Positions 51,074 through 60,724 of a DNA stretch of 64,000 nucleotides are shown piece by piece. Origin of the DNA: JANSYL01 sp965229695 (GTDB lineage: Bacteria > Pseudomonadota > Alphaproteobacteria > Rhodobacterales > Rhodobacteraceae); NCBI GenBank assembly GCA_965229695.1, contig OZ245921.1, positions 620,001-684,000 on the forward strand, in the 5' to 3' direction. Position 1 is the first letter of the stretch. Each line of letters opens with the position of its first letter. The translations under genes were made by a program, and so were the position numbers. Under the pieces are notes generated by a model, which made no database searches, was not told the origin of the DNA, and was given only the letters and a program-made list of their open reading frames with translations.

Positions 51074-51529
51074 ATGCGCGCGCTTCAGCCCTATCTCGAA
51101 CTAATTGCGCTCACTGGCGGTGCAATCACGTTCGGCACCGCCTACTACCTCCTCGTGCTGGCCCACCCAGCCTGGTCCGAGGCCCCGTTCGAGGTTTCCC
51201 TGCCGATCTTCCAATCCATGATCCTAAAGATCGGGATGAGCCAGATCATCGTATCGAACATCGCGCTGATGGCTTGCGTGGTCCTTTTCTTTCTTTCGCG
51301 TGATCGGATGTGGCTCGTCGCGGTCGTTCTGCTGTTGCTGAGCTTGCCTGTCACCATGCTGTGGTTGATGCCAATCAACCTCAGCTTCTTAGAGGCGACG
51401 GACCCCAACCTGGCCAATAGCGCACCGACGATGCTGCGCGATTGGGGACATTATCAAATAATTCGACTTGTCGGAGACGGGCTCGCCTTTTTGGCAATGT
51501 GCAAACCCGTGATCTGGCGCAAAGGCTGA
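51074..51529 (+). CDS. uncharacterised four-helix membrane protein
   Basis: A 151-residue membrane protein with four predicted helices (residues 9-30, 45-75, 78-100, 125-145) in an arrangement like DUF1772/anthrone oxygenase-type proteins. A single Trp-Gly-His (DWGHYQIIRLVGDG) sits before the last helix. ATG at 51074 lies 4 bp after the reductase stop, so it is cotranscribed. Function unknown. Confidence 0.75.
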   Translation: MRALQPYLELIALTGGAITFGTAYYLLVLAHPAWSEAPFEVSLPIFQSMILKIGMSQIIVSNIALMACVVLFFLSRDRMWLVAVVLLLLSLPVTMLWLMPINLSFLEATDPNLANSAPTMLRDWGHYQIIRLVGDGLAFLAMCKPVIWRKG

Positions 51530-51547
51530 GGCTAACGGGAGACCGAT

Positions 51548-51949
51548 ATGAAAGACGCACCTTTCCAGATCACAACAACCCTTATGATCGTCCTATTCAT
51601 CACCGTCGTGGCGGGCGGCATTCTGGGCACCGTCCTGCCAAGTTTCGGATTGGTCGGCTTCTGGGGTGTTTTCCTAGCGGCCTTCCTGCCGGTACCGCTT
51701 GGGTCGGCCGTCCGTCGAATGGCGGCGAGGTCGGCGGCAGAACAGGCCGGAGTTACGGGCGAATCACCGGTGGCCTTCTCGCTTCCCCTGCGTCTCGCGA
51801 TAGGTGCTGCGGCGGCGATCGGTGTCGCGTTCCTTTTCACTTTCTCTGACTTTTACAGCCTCGGGTTCGTCCTTGGCGCTGTCGCATCGCTGCTCGTGCA
51901 GCTTGTCTTGATCCTAGTCTTCTATTTCGCCGTCGCAGCACGGAGCTAA
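51548..51949 (+). CDS. DUF2798-like or similar small membrane protein
   Basis: A 133-residue membrane protein with about four helices in two pairs (residues 10-30, 34-52, 78-98, 103-130). No motif identifies it; a DUF2798-type assignment is only a guess. It lies 18 bp after the previous gene in the same direction and GGGAGA precedes the ATG. Confidence 0.65.
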   Translation: MKDAPFQITTTLMIVLFITVVAGGILGTVLPSFGLVGFWGVFLAAFLPVPLGSAVRRMAARSAAEQAGVTGESPVAFSLPLRLAIGAAAAIGVAFLFTFSDFYSLGFVLGAVASLLVQLVLILVFYFAVAARS

Positions 51950-51950
51950 G

Positions 51951-52148
51951 GTGAAATTTCGCATGAATATCTGGCTCTTCGTGATCGTCCAGGCCGTCGC
52001 CTCGGTGATCCTCACCTTTGTTTTGATCATAGGAATGCTTGTCTTAGACATGGCGACAGGCATGAACTTTGTCTGGTGTTTTGTCATTGGGACTGTGTTG
52101 TCGCTGCCGGTCGCGTGGGTCATCTACAATCGCATCCGCAAGAGCTGA
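51951..52148 (+). CDS. small two-helix membrane protein
   Basis: A 65-residue membrane protein with two helices (residues 6-30 and 38-58). GTG at 51951 fits the GGAG at 51942; an ATG at 51963 would drop four residues. It begins 1 bp after the previous stop, so the three membrane genes and the reductase gene form one unit. Confidence 0.6.
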   Translation: MKFRMNIWLFVIVQAVASVILTFVLIIGMLVLDMATGMNFVWCFVIGTVLSLPVAWVIYNRIRKS

Positions 52149-52284
52149 CGATAGCGCGGTCTTAGCGTGACTGTTTTAGCCAGCGGCACTTGGCACACAG
52201 GCCAAACGCTCAGCTTGGTAACAATGTCACCGACAGCAGACCCATGCGGGGCTAATCCGATCTCCAAACAAAGGAGATTCCCCC

Positions 52285-53490
52285 ATGACCCAATCGCTTC
52301 ACCGACCGGCCGAAACCTGGTCGCCCATGTATTTCCTGGCCTCGGTCGGGGCCGGCGGCCTCTCGGTCACCTTTTTCATGTATCTGATGTTCTGGGTGCC
52401 GCATCCGGGCCAGCCGGTCCCGGTGTTTGAGGATATCTCCGCAGCGCTGGCAAACGGTCCCATCGGCTTGCAAGCGGCGATCGTCACCGCACTGATCGGC
52501 ATCGCGATCTTTGGCGCGGCCAACCTATCGCTTCTGATCTGGAACCTGCGGCGGATGGGCGGCTTTCTGCGTTCGGACAAAGGTCAGGCATTGCTACAAT
52601 CCAATGCTGAAACCCAGATGATGGCCCTGCCGCTGGCCCTGGCCATGGCGATCAATGGCGGCTTTATCCTGGGCCTGGTCTTTGTGCCGGGGCTTTGGTC
52701 GGTCGTCGAATATCTGTTTCCGCTGGCCATGATCGCGTTTCTGGCCGTGGCGGTTCTGGCCTTTCGCCGCTATGGGCGCTTTCTGGCCCGCGTGATGGGC
52801 CAAGGCGGGTTTGACTGCGCCAAAAACAACTCCTTCGCGCAGATGTTGCCGGCCTTTGCCTTCGCCATGATCGGCGTTGGTCTGGCTGCCCCCAGCGCGA
52901 TGAGCACGACGCCCGCTATCGCTGGCATCTCGCTGATCCTGTCCAGCTTCTTTCTGATCACCGCAACCGTCATCGCAACGGCCAGTCTGATCTTTGGCCT
53001 GCGTTCGATCCTGGAAAACGGCGTTGCGGGCGAGCAAACTCCAACCTTGATGATGGTGATCCCGCTGACCACCGTTCTGGGCATCCTGCTGCTGCGCCAA
53101 TCCCACGGGCTGCATGTGCATTTCGACAGCCATGGCGGCGCGGGTGACATGCTGATGATGTTGACCCGGCTCTTGTCGGTGGAGGTTTTGTTCACGCTCT
53201 TCGGCCTGCTGATCCTAAGCGCCACCGGCTATGCCCGCCGCTTCCTGACCGGCACCGCAATCTCGCCTGGCAACTACGCTCTGATCTGCCCGGGCGTGGC
53301 GCTGAGTGTGTTGATGCATTTCTGGATCAACAAGGGCCTGGTCGCCAGCGGCATGATCACCAAATTCGGCACCGCCTATTGGACGCTCAGCGGCGTCGCG
53401 GTCGCCGTGCAGCTTTCGATGATCGCGTTGATGGTCTTCCTGCATCTGCGCCACTTCACCCTGCGTCGCGCTGCCCCCCTTCCGGCTTGA
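52285..53490 (+). CDS. polytopic membrane protein, about 10 helices
   Basis: A 401-residue inner-membrane protein with about ten helices. Conserved-looking parts are SPMYFLASVGAGGLSVTFFM, LMFWVPHPGQPVPVFEDI and HGLHVHFDSHGGAGDMLMM, the last with several His in a loop. It may belong to the polytopic (seleno)protein family catalogued as TsoY, but I am not certain. AAAGGAGA precedes the ATG. A strong hairpin follows the stop, so it is probably a single-gene unit. Confidence 0.75.
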   Translation: MTQSLHRPAETWSPMYFLASVGAGGLSVTFFMYLMFWVPHPGQPVPVFEDISAALANGPIGLQAAIVTALIGIAIFGAANLSLLIWNLRRMGGFLRSDKGQALLQSNAETQMMALPLALAMAINGGFILGLVFVPGLWSVVEYLFPLAMIAFLAVAVLAFRRYGRFLARVMGQGGFDCAKNNSFAQMLPAFAFAMIGVGLAAPSAMSTTPAIAGISLILSSFFLITATVIATASLIFGLRSILENGVAGEQTPTLMMVIPLTTVLGILLLRQSHGLHVHFDSHGGAGDMLMMLTRLLSVEVLFTLFGLLILSATGYARRFLTGTAISPGNYALICPGVALSVLMHFWINKGLVASGMITKFGTAYWTLSGVAVAVQLSMIALMVFLHLRHFTLRRAAPLPA

Positions 53491-53501
53491 CGCAAATCCG
53501 G

Positions 53502-53528
53502 CCCGCGCAAAGCCCCCCTTTGCGCGGG
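53502..53528 (+). terminator. hairpin terminator after the polytopic membrane protein gene
   Basis: CCCGCGCAAAG (53502-53512) and CTTTGCGCGGG (53518-53528) make a perfect 11-bp stem with a 5-nt C loop. There is no clear T-run after it, so termination may be only partly intrinsic. Confidence 0.7.
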
Positions 53529-53541
53529 TCGGTCATTGGAC

Positions 53542-55416
53542 ATGGGCGCACCCCATGGTAGAACCCCGCCAAAGGTCCACAAAAGAACCGAGGCCGCGCG
53601 GGGCGTGCAGCACCTGAAACCCACATCCAAACACGGCACCGTCATGGCGGTGTCGATGATGAAGGACGAAGCGCCCTTCCTGCTGGAATGGTTCGCCCAT
53701 CATCTGGCGGTCGGGTTCACCGATATTCTGGTCTATACCAATGATTGTTCCGACGGTACCGACGACATGCTGATCCGGCTCGAGGAATTGGGCCTGGGCT
53801 ATCACCGTCGCAACGACATTCCCGAAGGTCTCAAACCCCAGCCTTCGGCCCTGAATTATGCGCAGAAAGAACCCAAAGTGCAGCAGGCCGATTGGGTTTT
53901 GGTTTTCGATGCCGATGAATTTCTGGCCGTCTCCCATCCCTCGGGCACGGTCGAAGGCATGTTGGACGACGCGGTTGCCCAAGATGCCAATGGCATCGTC
54001 ATCACCTGGCGCATTTTCGGCTCAGGCGGGGTGATCGATTGGTCGCGCGCGCCGGTGTCCGAACAATACCTGCGCGCCGCGCCGCCGCTGTGGAACAAAG
54101 GCTGGGGTGTGAAAACCCTGTTCAAGTTCGACCATCGCTATTGGAAGCTTGGCATCCATCGCCCCTCGATCAAAAACAAATGGCTCGACACGGATTTTCC
54201 GGCCTCGGTCAAATGGTTGAACGGTTCTGGCCAGGTGATGGAGGAGTATTTCAAGTTCCGCGGCTGGCGCTCGATCCGGCGCACGGTGGGCTATGACTGG
54301 GCGCAGATGAACCACTATGCGGTGAAATCGGTCGACAGCTACGCGGTCCGTAAATTCCGCGGCAACGTGAACAACAAGAAAGACAAATACAACGCCGATT
54401 ACTGGTCGCTGCAGGATCGCAATGAGGTCGAGGATCGCACCATTCTGCGCCATGCCGAAGATCGCGCGCGGATCATGGCGGAACTGTTGAAAGACCCGGT
54501 GTTGAGCCAACTGCATTTCGCCGCGTTGGAACGGGTCGAGGCGCGCTTGGACGAATACCGCCAGACCGACGCCTATGTAGAGATGCGCGACGGGCTGATC
54601 GAGGCCTCCAAAGTGCCGATCACCAAGGTCGAAGCGAAACCGCCACAACCCCGCGACCCCGCCAAAATCGCCGCGTTGATGAGCCGGGTGGAGCGCGAAG
54701 CCCATGACGACAAACCGATCAATGAACGCCGCAATGCCAATGTCGCGGGATGGGCGGCGGAAGACGGCGATCCTTATGTGGCAGGCGATGTTGATCTGTC
54801 GGGCGCGGTCGATCTGGAATGGATTTCCAACCACGAGATCGACCTGCCCGCCGATCCGCGCATCTTCGCGCCCGAGGCGTTGAACGCCATTATCTCTGGT
54901 CGGTTTGATCGCCGCCATGCGCGCAACATCGCGGGCTATTTTTCTGGCTGCCCGCGGGTTTTGGATATTGGCACGGGGATCGGCTTTGTGCCGCTGCGGG
55001 CAACGCAAATCTCGGAAGGTTTGGTGATCATGGCCCAGGACAGCCGCGCGCATTTGATCGCAACCGGCAAAACCATCGCCAAACGCATGGGGCTGGATGA
55101 TACCGCCCGGCTCAAATTCAGCGACGGGCCTTTGCGCTTTGGCAAGGATGGGTCTGACGATGCCAGCGGGCTGGCCGCCTATTTGCGCGATTTCCGCCCG
55201 GTGGCCTTGCGCCTGTCGCGCCCGTCGGATGTGCCGCCCACGGTTTTGGCGCGCCAAGAGCTTGGCAGCCTGCGGCGGGTTTTGATCCCCTTCGTGTCCG
55301 ACCGCCAGGCTGAAAGCCTGCGCGGCGCTTATGGCCCAGTTTTGGCCGATAAGGGCTTTACCGAAAATCACGACCGCGCCGGATCGGGCAGCTTGCAATT
55401 CGACCGGGCCGGCTAA
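53542..55416 (+). CDS. GT2-like glycosyltransferase fused to a methyltransferase-like domain
   Basis: A 624-residue protein. Residues about 35-340 form a Glyco_tranf_2_4-type domain (MAVSMMKDEAPFLLEWFAHH, DILVYTNDCSDGTDDML, WVLVFDADEFLAV with the DxD motif). Residues about 430-620 look like a degenerate SAM-methyltransferase fold (RVLDIGTGIGFVPLRATQ). Its first domain closely resembles the gene product at 62285-63481. The start is uncertain: ATG 53542 has no good ribosome-binding site, and ATG 53644 would begin at MAVSMMKDE. It opens a seven-gene plus-strand cluster. Confidence 0.8.
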   Translation: MGAPHGRTPPKVHKRTEAARGVQHLKPTSKHGTVMAVSMMKDEAPFLLEWFAHHLAVGFTDILVYTNDCSDGTDDMLIRLEELGLGYHRRNDIPEGLKPQPSALNYAQKEPKVQQADWVLVFDADEFLAVSHPSGTVEGMLDDAVAQDANGIVITWRIFGSGGVIDWSRAPVSEQYLRAAPPLWNKGWGVKTLFKFDHRYWKLGIHRPSIKNKWLDTDFPASVKWLNGSGQVMEEYFKFRGWRSIRRTVGYDWAQMNHYAVKSVDSYAVRKFRGNVNNKKDKYNADYWSLQDRNEVEDRTILRHAEDRARIMAELLKDPVLSQLHFAALERVEARLDEYRQTDAYVEMRDGLIEASKVPITKVEAKPPQPRDPAKIAALMSRVEREAHDDKPINERRNANVAGWAAEDGDPYVAGDVDLSGAVDLEWISNHEIDLPADPRIFAPEALNAIISGRFDRRHARNIAGYFSGCPRVLDIGTGIGFVPLRATQISEGLVIMAQDSRAHLIATGKTIAKRMGLDDTARLKFSDGPLRFGKDGSDDASGLAAYLRDFRPVALRLSRPSDVPPTVLARQELGSLRRVLIPFVSDRQAESLRGAYGPVLADKGFTENHDRAGSGSLQFDRAG

Positions 55417-55487
55417 GGCGGGGCTTGGCGCGGGTGCCCGCCCATGCCTATCGTAGCCAAACCACCACGTAACGATCAGGGGGCAGC

Positions 55488-56957
55488 GTGAGCGAGCAGG
55501 GCGATGATAAGCCAGAGAAAGTGATCCCCAGCCATGGTGTGGTGGTGCGCGCCAAAAATGGCGATGTGATCCGCTACGATCCGACCGGCCTGGTGATGCG
55601 CCTGTCCGACCGTGTGATCGAAGACATTGCCCTGCGGATGGGGCACCGGGCCGAAACATCTGCCGTCAGCACCCCAAGGGCTGGACTCACAACCGCTTCC
55701 CCCCCGGCGGCAGAGGACGCGCTGGAGGGTGTTGATGCCTGGAACATCCGGTCCGATGGCGATTGGCTGCGCTTTACCGCGCGTCTGCCCGGCGCGCAGG
55801 GGGTGCGGGGCTTTCTGCGCCACTGCGACGGCGGCGCGATCCTAGCCGATGGTCCCGGCGCGGTTTTGGGCATTTTGGGCCTGGGCGGCCCGCGTGCGGC
55901 CTTGGCCACCCCAGGTGCGCCCGCCTTCCCCCAGCACATCGTGGCCCCCGCCGATGATATCGGCGCGGTCGGCATGGCCGGGGTGGAGCCCGCGCCCGAA
56001 ACCGACCGGCTAGAGCATCTGCGCGAGGTGACCCACGAAGCCTTGGTCGCTGAAACCTTGCTGCATTGGCAGATGGCCGACTACGCCCCCCTGCCCCTGA
56101 TTGTCACCCGCGCTGAAACCGACAGTTCCGCCAGCGCCGCTGATCTGGCCAAGGGCCCTGCGCTCGACAATCTGTTGCAGGCCGCCAAGAACCTCAAATC
56201 CGCCGCCACGCTGATGGGCAAAAGGGCGAAAATCCTGGCCGTGTGCTTGGACTATGCGCTTGAGGATTTGACCGGCGACCCTATCGCCTATCGCGACGGC
56301 ATGTTGGCCGCCATGAAAGCGGTGGAAGATGGGCTTTGGTCCCTGGGCTTTGACAAGCCGCTTTTTGTTGCGCGGTTCGAAAACGGGCTGGCCCAGGGCG
56401 ATGCCGCCGGCGTGCTGGCCGGCCAGTGGGAACTGAGCTGGAACCATGGCGATCACAATCTGGTCTATAGCGCGCCCGCCTATATGTTCGAGCATGACCG
56501 TTTTGACCGCCCGACCGAGGCCGCGCGCCGTCAGATGGCCAAGCTGACCGCCGCCGCGATCCGAGACGGCGCGAACTGGCGCTGCCCGATTTTCTTTCTG
56601 GCCGAACATGTTGCCGGCGACCGCCGCGTGATCCGGGTGACCGTGCAGGCCGCATCGGCGGGTTTGCGGTTGGACGAGCCGGAGGGGACGGGCACGGATC
56701 AAAGCCTTGGCTTCGCACTTTTGGACGACACGTCAGGCGCCACAATCACAAAGGTCGAGATTGACCCAGACGATCCCCTGGCCCTCCTAGTCCATTGCGA
56801 CCGCGCGCCCGAAGGCGATGGGCTGCGCCTGTGCTATGCCGCGCATGGGGCGGGTGGGGTCAGCGATCTTTGGGGAATGGCAACGGACGATGGTGCAGAG
56901 CTTCGCCGCTATGCCTTGCCCGCGATCCTGCCGGTGCATGATGGGCCAAAGGCATGA
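55488..56957 (+). CDS. uncharacterised cluster protein
   Basis: A 489-residue protein starting with GTG at 55488 after AGGGGGC. No signal peptide is seen. The middle (LLQAAKNLKSAATLMGKRAKILAVCLDYALED, then WELSWNHGDHNLVYSAPAYMFEH) and the C-terminal beta-rich part (ITKVEIDPDDPLALLVHCDRAPEGDGLRLCYAAHG) recall carbohydrate esterase/SGNH-type proteins with an added beta domain seen in this bacterial group, but I cannot point to catalytic residues. Stop overlaps the next start as ATGA. Confidence 0.7.
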   Translation: MSEQGDDKPEKVIPSHGVVVRAKNGDVIRYDPTGLVMRLSDRVIEDIALRMGHRAETSAVSTPRAGLTTASPPAAEDALEGVDAWNIRSDGDWLRFTARLPGAQGVRGFLRHCDGGAILADGPGAVLGILGLGGPRAALATPGAPAFPQHIVAPADDIGAVGMAGVEPAPETDRLEHLREVTHEALVAETLLHWQMADYAPLPLIVTRAETDSSASAADLAKGPALDNLLQAAKNLKSAATLMGKRAKILAVCLDYALEDLTGDPIAYRDGMLAAMKAVEDGLWSLGFDKPLFVARFENGLAQGDAAGVLAGQWELSWNHGDHNLVYSAPAYMFEHDRFDRPTEAARRQMAKLTAAAIRDGANWRCPIFFLAEHVAGDRRVIRVTVQAASAGLRLDEPEGTGTDQSLGFALLDDTSGATITKVEIDPDDPLALLVHCDRAPEGDGLRLCYAAHGAGGVSDLWGMATDDGAELRRYALPAILPVHDGPKA

Positions 56958-57742
56958 TTTTGCTCGACCAATCCCTGCCCCCCGGCGCGCTTTGCGGCTT
57001 GGAGCCTGAGATTTTGGCGGACAACTTGCCGGCGGACGGTCTGTGGTGGCGTGGGGCCGAGGATCAGTTCGCGATTGATCCCAAAACCAAGGCGATCACG
57101 GCTTGGCACCCGGTTTTGGGCAACGCTGACCTGCGGCCGACCAACCCGAACCAGGGTAATGGCCAAACCGGTGCGGCGGGGGATTTTTATGGGCTGCAAT
57201 GCCGCGAAGGCATTCATTGCGGCTTGGTGGCAAACGGGGTTGTGGGTGACAGTCAAACCGTCTCGCTCGCCATTCGCTATCTGCCCTTGCCGGGCAGCGA
57301 TCCGCGGACGGTTTTGACCCTAAACATGGGCGGGGCGACCACCAAGAAACCCGGCGAAAACTATCTATTCCTGTCCGAAAGCGACGGGACCATCACGATA
57401 AAAGATGATGCGGGCCTGGCCGAGCTTACCCTGCACGCGGGCCCACCCGAAATACCGCGCACGGTGCTGGTGTCGCTGGAGGGGCGCGATCTGTCCGCCT
57501 GCCGCCTGGGTGGCGAGGTTTCGAGAACCCAAGCGCCCGCCCCGATCCTATCGGTCGCGGCAAACCTATTCCTGGGCTGCCGGAACCAGCGCCCGAAACT
57601 GCTGAAAACCCTGGGCGACAGCTTGATCTCGGATGTTTGGGTGTTCCCAGGGCGATCCCTGCTGAACGCCATCACGGCGGAGGATCGGGCGACGCTGGCG
57701 GCGCTGAGACGGTACACTGATTGGGGGGAACCCCTGACATGA
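56954..57742 (+). CDS. uncharacterised, possible concanavalin-like beta-sandwich protein
   Basis: A 262-residue protein with alternating beta-strand patterns (QTVSLAIRYLPLPGSDPRTVLTLNMGG region, ANLFLGCRNQRPKLLKTLGDSLISDVWVFPG) that resemble LamG/concanavalin A-like domains, which bind glycans. No signal peptide is visible. It overlaps both neighbours by 4 bp (ATGA), so the three gene products are made in step with one another. Confidence 0.65.
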   Translation: MILLDQSLPPGALCGLEPEILADNLPADGLWWRGAEDQFAIDPKTKAITAWHPVLGNADLRPTNPNQGNGQTGAAGDFYGLQCREGIHCGLVANGVVGDSQTVSLAIRYLPLPGSDPRTVLTLNMGGATTKKPGENYLFLSESDGTITIKDDAGLAELTLHAGPPEIPRTVLVSLEGRDLSACRLGGEVSRTQAPAPILSVAANLFLGCRNQRPKLLKTLGDSLISDVWVFPGRSLLNAITAEDRATLAALRRYTDWGEPLT

Positions 57743-60039
57743 GCCTGACGCCCCATGCCCTAAAAGACAGCCATATCTGCGTGATCTGGATCGACGATCT
57801 TATCGATGTGTTCACCTGGCGCGATACCTTTGGCATCCGCATCGAAACCCCCAATCTCGACCGTTTCATGGCCCGCGCCGCGCGGTTCACCAACGCCTAT
57901 GCCACGGTGCCCCTTTGCGCGCCCTGCCGGGCGGAGTTGGCCACGGGGCTCAGCCCGTTTCGCACTGGGTTGGTGGACCTCAACCGGTTTTGGCGCGATG
58001 TCTATCGCCCGGAAAAGGCTTGGCAATACGATCTGCGAAGGGCGGGGTTTTACACCTTCACCACCGGCAAGGTGGACAGCAATTACAAACCCATGCCCGA
58101 GGACTATCGGCGCATCCTGTTCCATGAAGAACCCGCCGCCGATGACAAGGGGCGCAGGCGCGGCGTGCATGCCTATCTGGACAAGGGGCCGGGCATCAAA
58201 GGGGTGAACCATCCCGATGATGACGGCAGCCAGGATGACCGGTTTTACGACTATTGGGTCGCGCAAAACGCGATCGAGTTCGTAGGTCGCACCGATCCAA
58301 ACCGGCGTCATCTGATCCAGCTTGGCTTCAAACATCCGCATTACAATCTGGTCTGCCCGGATCGGTTTTACGCCCAATATGACCCTGCCAAAATCCGCTG
58401 GCCCACCATCGCGCATGAGGCTGATTATTACGGCCCGCAACCCGGTTTCGCGGTGTATGAGGCCGCCTATATCGCCAATGGCCAATGGACGCCGGAAAAG
58501 GCCGGGGATGAGGCTTGGCGGCAGGTTGTCCGCGCCTATTTCGCGGCGATTTCCCATATGGATCATGAGCTTGGGCGGTTTCTAGACGCGCTAGAAGCTT
58601 CCGCCCTTGGTCAGAACACGACGGTGATTTTCTTCTCGGATAACGGGTTCAACCTGGGCAATCACGACAGTTTCCACAAGATGAGCCAATGGGACAGCGC
58701 CGCCCACATTCCGCTAGGCATTTGGCACCCATCGATGGACGCGGGCCAAGAGATCGACCTGCCGGTATCGCTGCACAACATCCCCAAAACAATCATGGAC
58801 CTTGCGGGCCTACCGCCGCGCCCGGATTGGACCAGTGGCCAAAGCCTGCTGCCTTTGATCGGCACCGGGTTCGGCGCGTTCGATAGGAGCAAATCGCCCG
58901 TGACCAGCGTGTTCGGCACGCTTAGCGTGCGGCCCTCGGTTAAAGGGTACGAGCATCTGCGCTACTTCCGTTATCCCAACGGCGAAGAGCATGTTTATGA
59001 CATCGTTTCCGACCCGGGCGAGACCACGAACCTGGTCGACAGTGCGCCGATGGATTTCTTGCGCGGCCAGTTGGTCGACGGCGCGCTTGATCTGGGCCTG
59101 GACCTGCGCGGCCATGAAAACCCCGCTGATGGCGTCAACGCGATGATGGCCGTGGATGGCAGCGTGATCCTGGCCGGTGGCCGTGCCGACAATGATTACT
59201 GGGCCTACGGCGCGGATGCCGAAAAGATTGTCGAGGAAAAGGACGGCGGCACCGACACGCTTTGGTACATGGCGGGCCCCGATGACTATGTGCTGCACTG
59301 CCCCGCCAATATCGAAAAGATCCGCATTGCCACAGTGGTCGCCCGCAAAGAAGACGGCCCACAGGAAGGGAAGCGCATCAAAATCGTGGCCCATCCCGAA
59401 AGCCCGATTGAGTTTGAAACCTCAGAACGGGTGGAGGTCGATCTGACCGGATCCGATGGCGATGACGTGATGATTGGCCCGAAACACGGGGCGGCCACAT
59501 TTTACGGTGGCGGCGGTAATGATCTGATGATCGCCAAAGCCAAACAGGCCAATCGCCGCCACGCGTTTTATGGGGAAGCTGGCAATGACACGCTGCATGG
59601 CGGGCCGGGCCGCGACACGCTGGATGGTGGTACGGGCGATGACCTGATCCACGGCTATAGCAACCGCAACCTGATCGTCGGCGGCCATGGCAATGACACC
59701 ATCATTGATGGCGATGGCGGCAGCCGGATCGACACCGGGCCAGGGCGGAATGTGCTGGACTTGGCCGAAGGCGATCACGAGGTTCTGGTGGGCAGCGGCG
59801 TGACCCAGATCACCGCCGGGCCAGGGGCAAAGGTTTTCCGCCTCGCTTATGGCGGTGTGACATTAATCGACGGCTGGGATGCCACGCAGCGTTATGACCT
59901 AAGTGCTTGGCCAGGCCCGCCACAGATCACCGATCAGGGTGATGGCCTGTGGCAAATCCGGCTTGGCCTGTCGATTGTGGAGGTCACGGGGGTTGCCGCG
60001 GGTGCAGATGTCTCGGCCCAGGTGCTGCAAGAAGCGTAA
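57739..60039 (+). CDS. sulfatase fused to C-terminal RTX calcium-binding repeats
   Basis: A 766-residue protein. Residues 1-430 are a type I sulfatase: metal Asp19/Asp20 (WIDD), formylglycine site Cys60 in CAPCRAELATG (CxPxR), and FFSDNGFNLGNHDSFHK. Residues about 575-720 hold RTX nonapeptide-like repeats (GGGGNDLMI, GEAGNDTLH, GGPGRDTLD, GGTGDDLIH, GGHGNDTII). No N-terminal signal peptide is present, which fits type I secretion by a C-terminal signal. It may remove or act on sulfate esters of an extracellular polysaccharide. Confidence 0.9.
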   Translation: MSLTPHALKDSHICVIWIDDLIDVFTWRDTFGIRIETPNLDRFMARAARFTNAYATVPLCAPCRAELATGLSPFRTGLVDLNRFWRDVYRPEKAWQYDLRRAGFYTFTTGKVDSNYKPMPEDYRRILFHEEPAADDKGRRRGVHAYLDKGPGIKGVNHPDDDGSQDDRFYDYWVAQNAIEFVGRTDPNRRHLIQLGFKHPHYNLVCPDRFYAQYDPAKIRWPTIAHEADYYGPQPGFAVYEAAYIANGQWTPEKAGDEAWRQVVRAYFAAISHMDHELGRFLDALEASALGQNTTVIFFSDNGFNLGNHDSFHKMSQWDSAAHIPLGIWHPSMDAGQEIDLPVSLHNIPKTIMDLAGLPPRPDWTSGQSLLPLIGTGFGAFDRSKSPVTSVFGTLSVRPSVKGYEHLRYFRYPNGEEHVYDIVSDPGETTNLVDSAPMDFLRGQLVDGALDLGLDLRGHENPADGVNAMMAVDGSVILAGGRADNDYWAYGADAEKIVEEKDGGTDTLWYMAGPDDYVLHCPANIEKIRIATVVARKEDGPQEGKRIKIVAHPESPIEFETSERVEVDLTGSDGDDVMIGPKHGAATFYGGGGNDLMIAKAKQANRRHAFYGEAGNDTLHGGPGRDTLDGGTGDDLIHGYSNRNLIVGGHGNDTIIDGDGGSRIDTGPGRNVLDLAEGDHEVLVGSGVTQITAGPGAKVFRLAYGGVTLIDGWDATQRYDLSAWPGPPQITDQGDGLWQIRLGLSIVEVTGVAAGADVSAQVLQEA

Positions 60040-60055
60040 TGCAGCACCAGTTTGG

Positions 60056-60448
60056 TCAAGTCGTCTCCATGCCCGCGCGTTTCATACCCAGATAGCCCAT
60101 CATGCACAGCGTGAAGATCGCAACATTGCCGACGAAATCCAGCAACATCCAACGGGTGAAAACCTCAACCACAAAGACGAAGTAATAGTTAAATACGAAA
60201 AACGGCACCGACCCCAGGAAGGCAAACACCAGAAAGGTCCGCGGTGTGAAGCGTGAAAGCAGCATGATCGTGCCACCCAAGACCGCTTGCGCGCCAAAGC
60301 AACCCATGATGATCGTGGTGACCGGATCGCCGTTGTAAAGCTCGGGCCGGATGCCGATGCTCAGGACATGGGCCGGAAAGAAAAGGGCCCAGCCGCCAAG
60401 GCCCAGGAAGACAAAAGCCAAAAGCCGTTGAATGTGGATGGGCGCCAT
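60056..60448 (-). CDS. small four-helix membrane protein
   Basis: A 130-residue membrane protein with four predicted helices (RLLAFVFLGLGGWALFFPAHV, VTTIIMGCFGAQAVLGGTIMLL, TFLVFAFLGSVPFFVFNYYFVF, MLLDFVGNVAIFTLCMMGYLG). The start is fixed by GGAGGAAC before the ATG at 60448; the frame is open to 60697 without conserved sequence. Opposite strand to the cluster around it. Function unknown. The 276-bp gap upstream (60449-60724) shows nothing recognisable apart from the two promoters it must hold. Confidence 0.78.
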   Translation of the reverse strand: MAPIHIQRLLAFVFLGLGGWALFFPAHVLSIGIRPELYNGDPVTTIIMGCFGAQAVLGGTIMLLSRFTPRTFLVFAFLGSVPFFVFNYYFVFVVEVFTRWMLLDFVGNVAIFTLCMMGYLGMKRAGMETT

Positions 60449-60724
60449 AATCGTTCCTCCAAAATACCGATCGTTCTGCGCGGGGCATTCTATGGTCCAA
60501 AGCCCTATCTGATCCAGAACCGCGCCCGCCAGTGACAAAGCTGCGACCCTGACGCCGGGGCAAAAGGTGGGTGAGATCACGGCGGCGTGAACGGCCACAG
60601 CCGGGCTTGCGGGGTAACGCAAAGCGCAAAACCCTTTGCCTCGACCCGCAAAATAAGCGACAACAACACCAAGCAAGACGCGGCCAAAGCCGCGCAACCG
60701 AGCAGAAAAAAGGGGCTACCTTCC

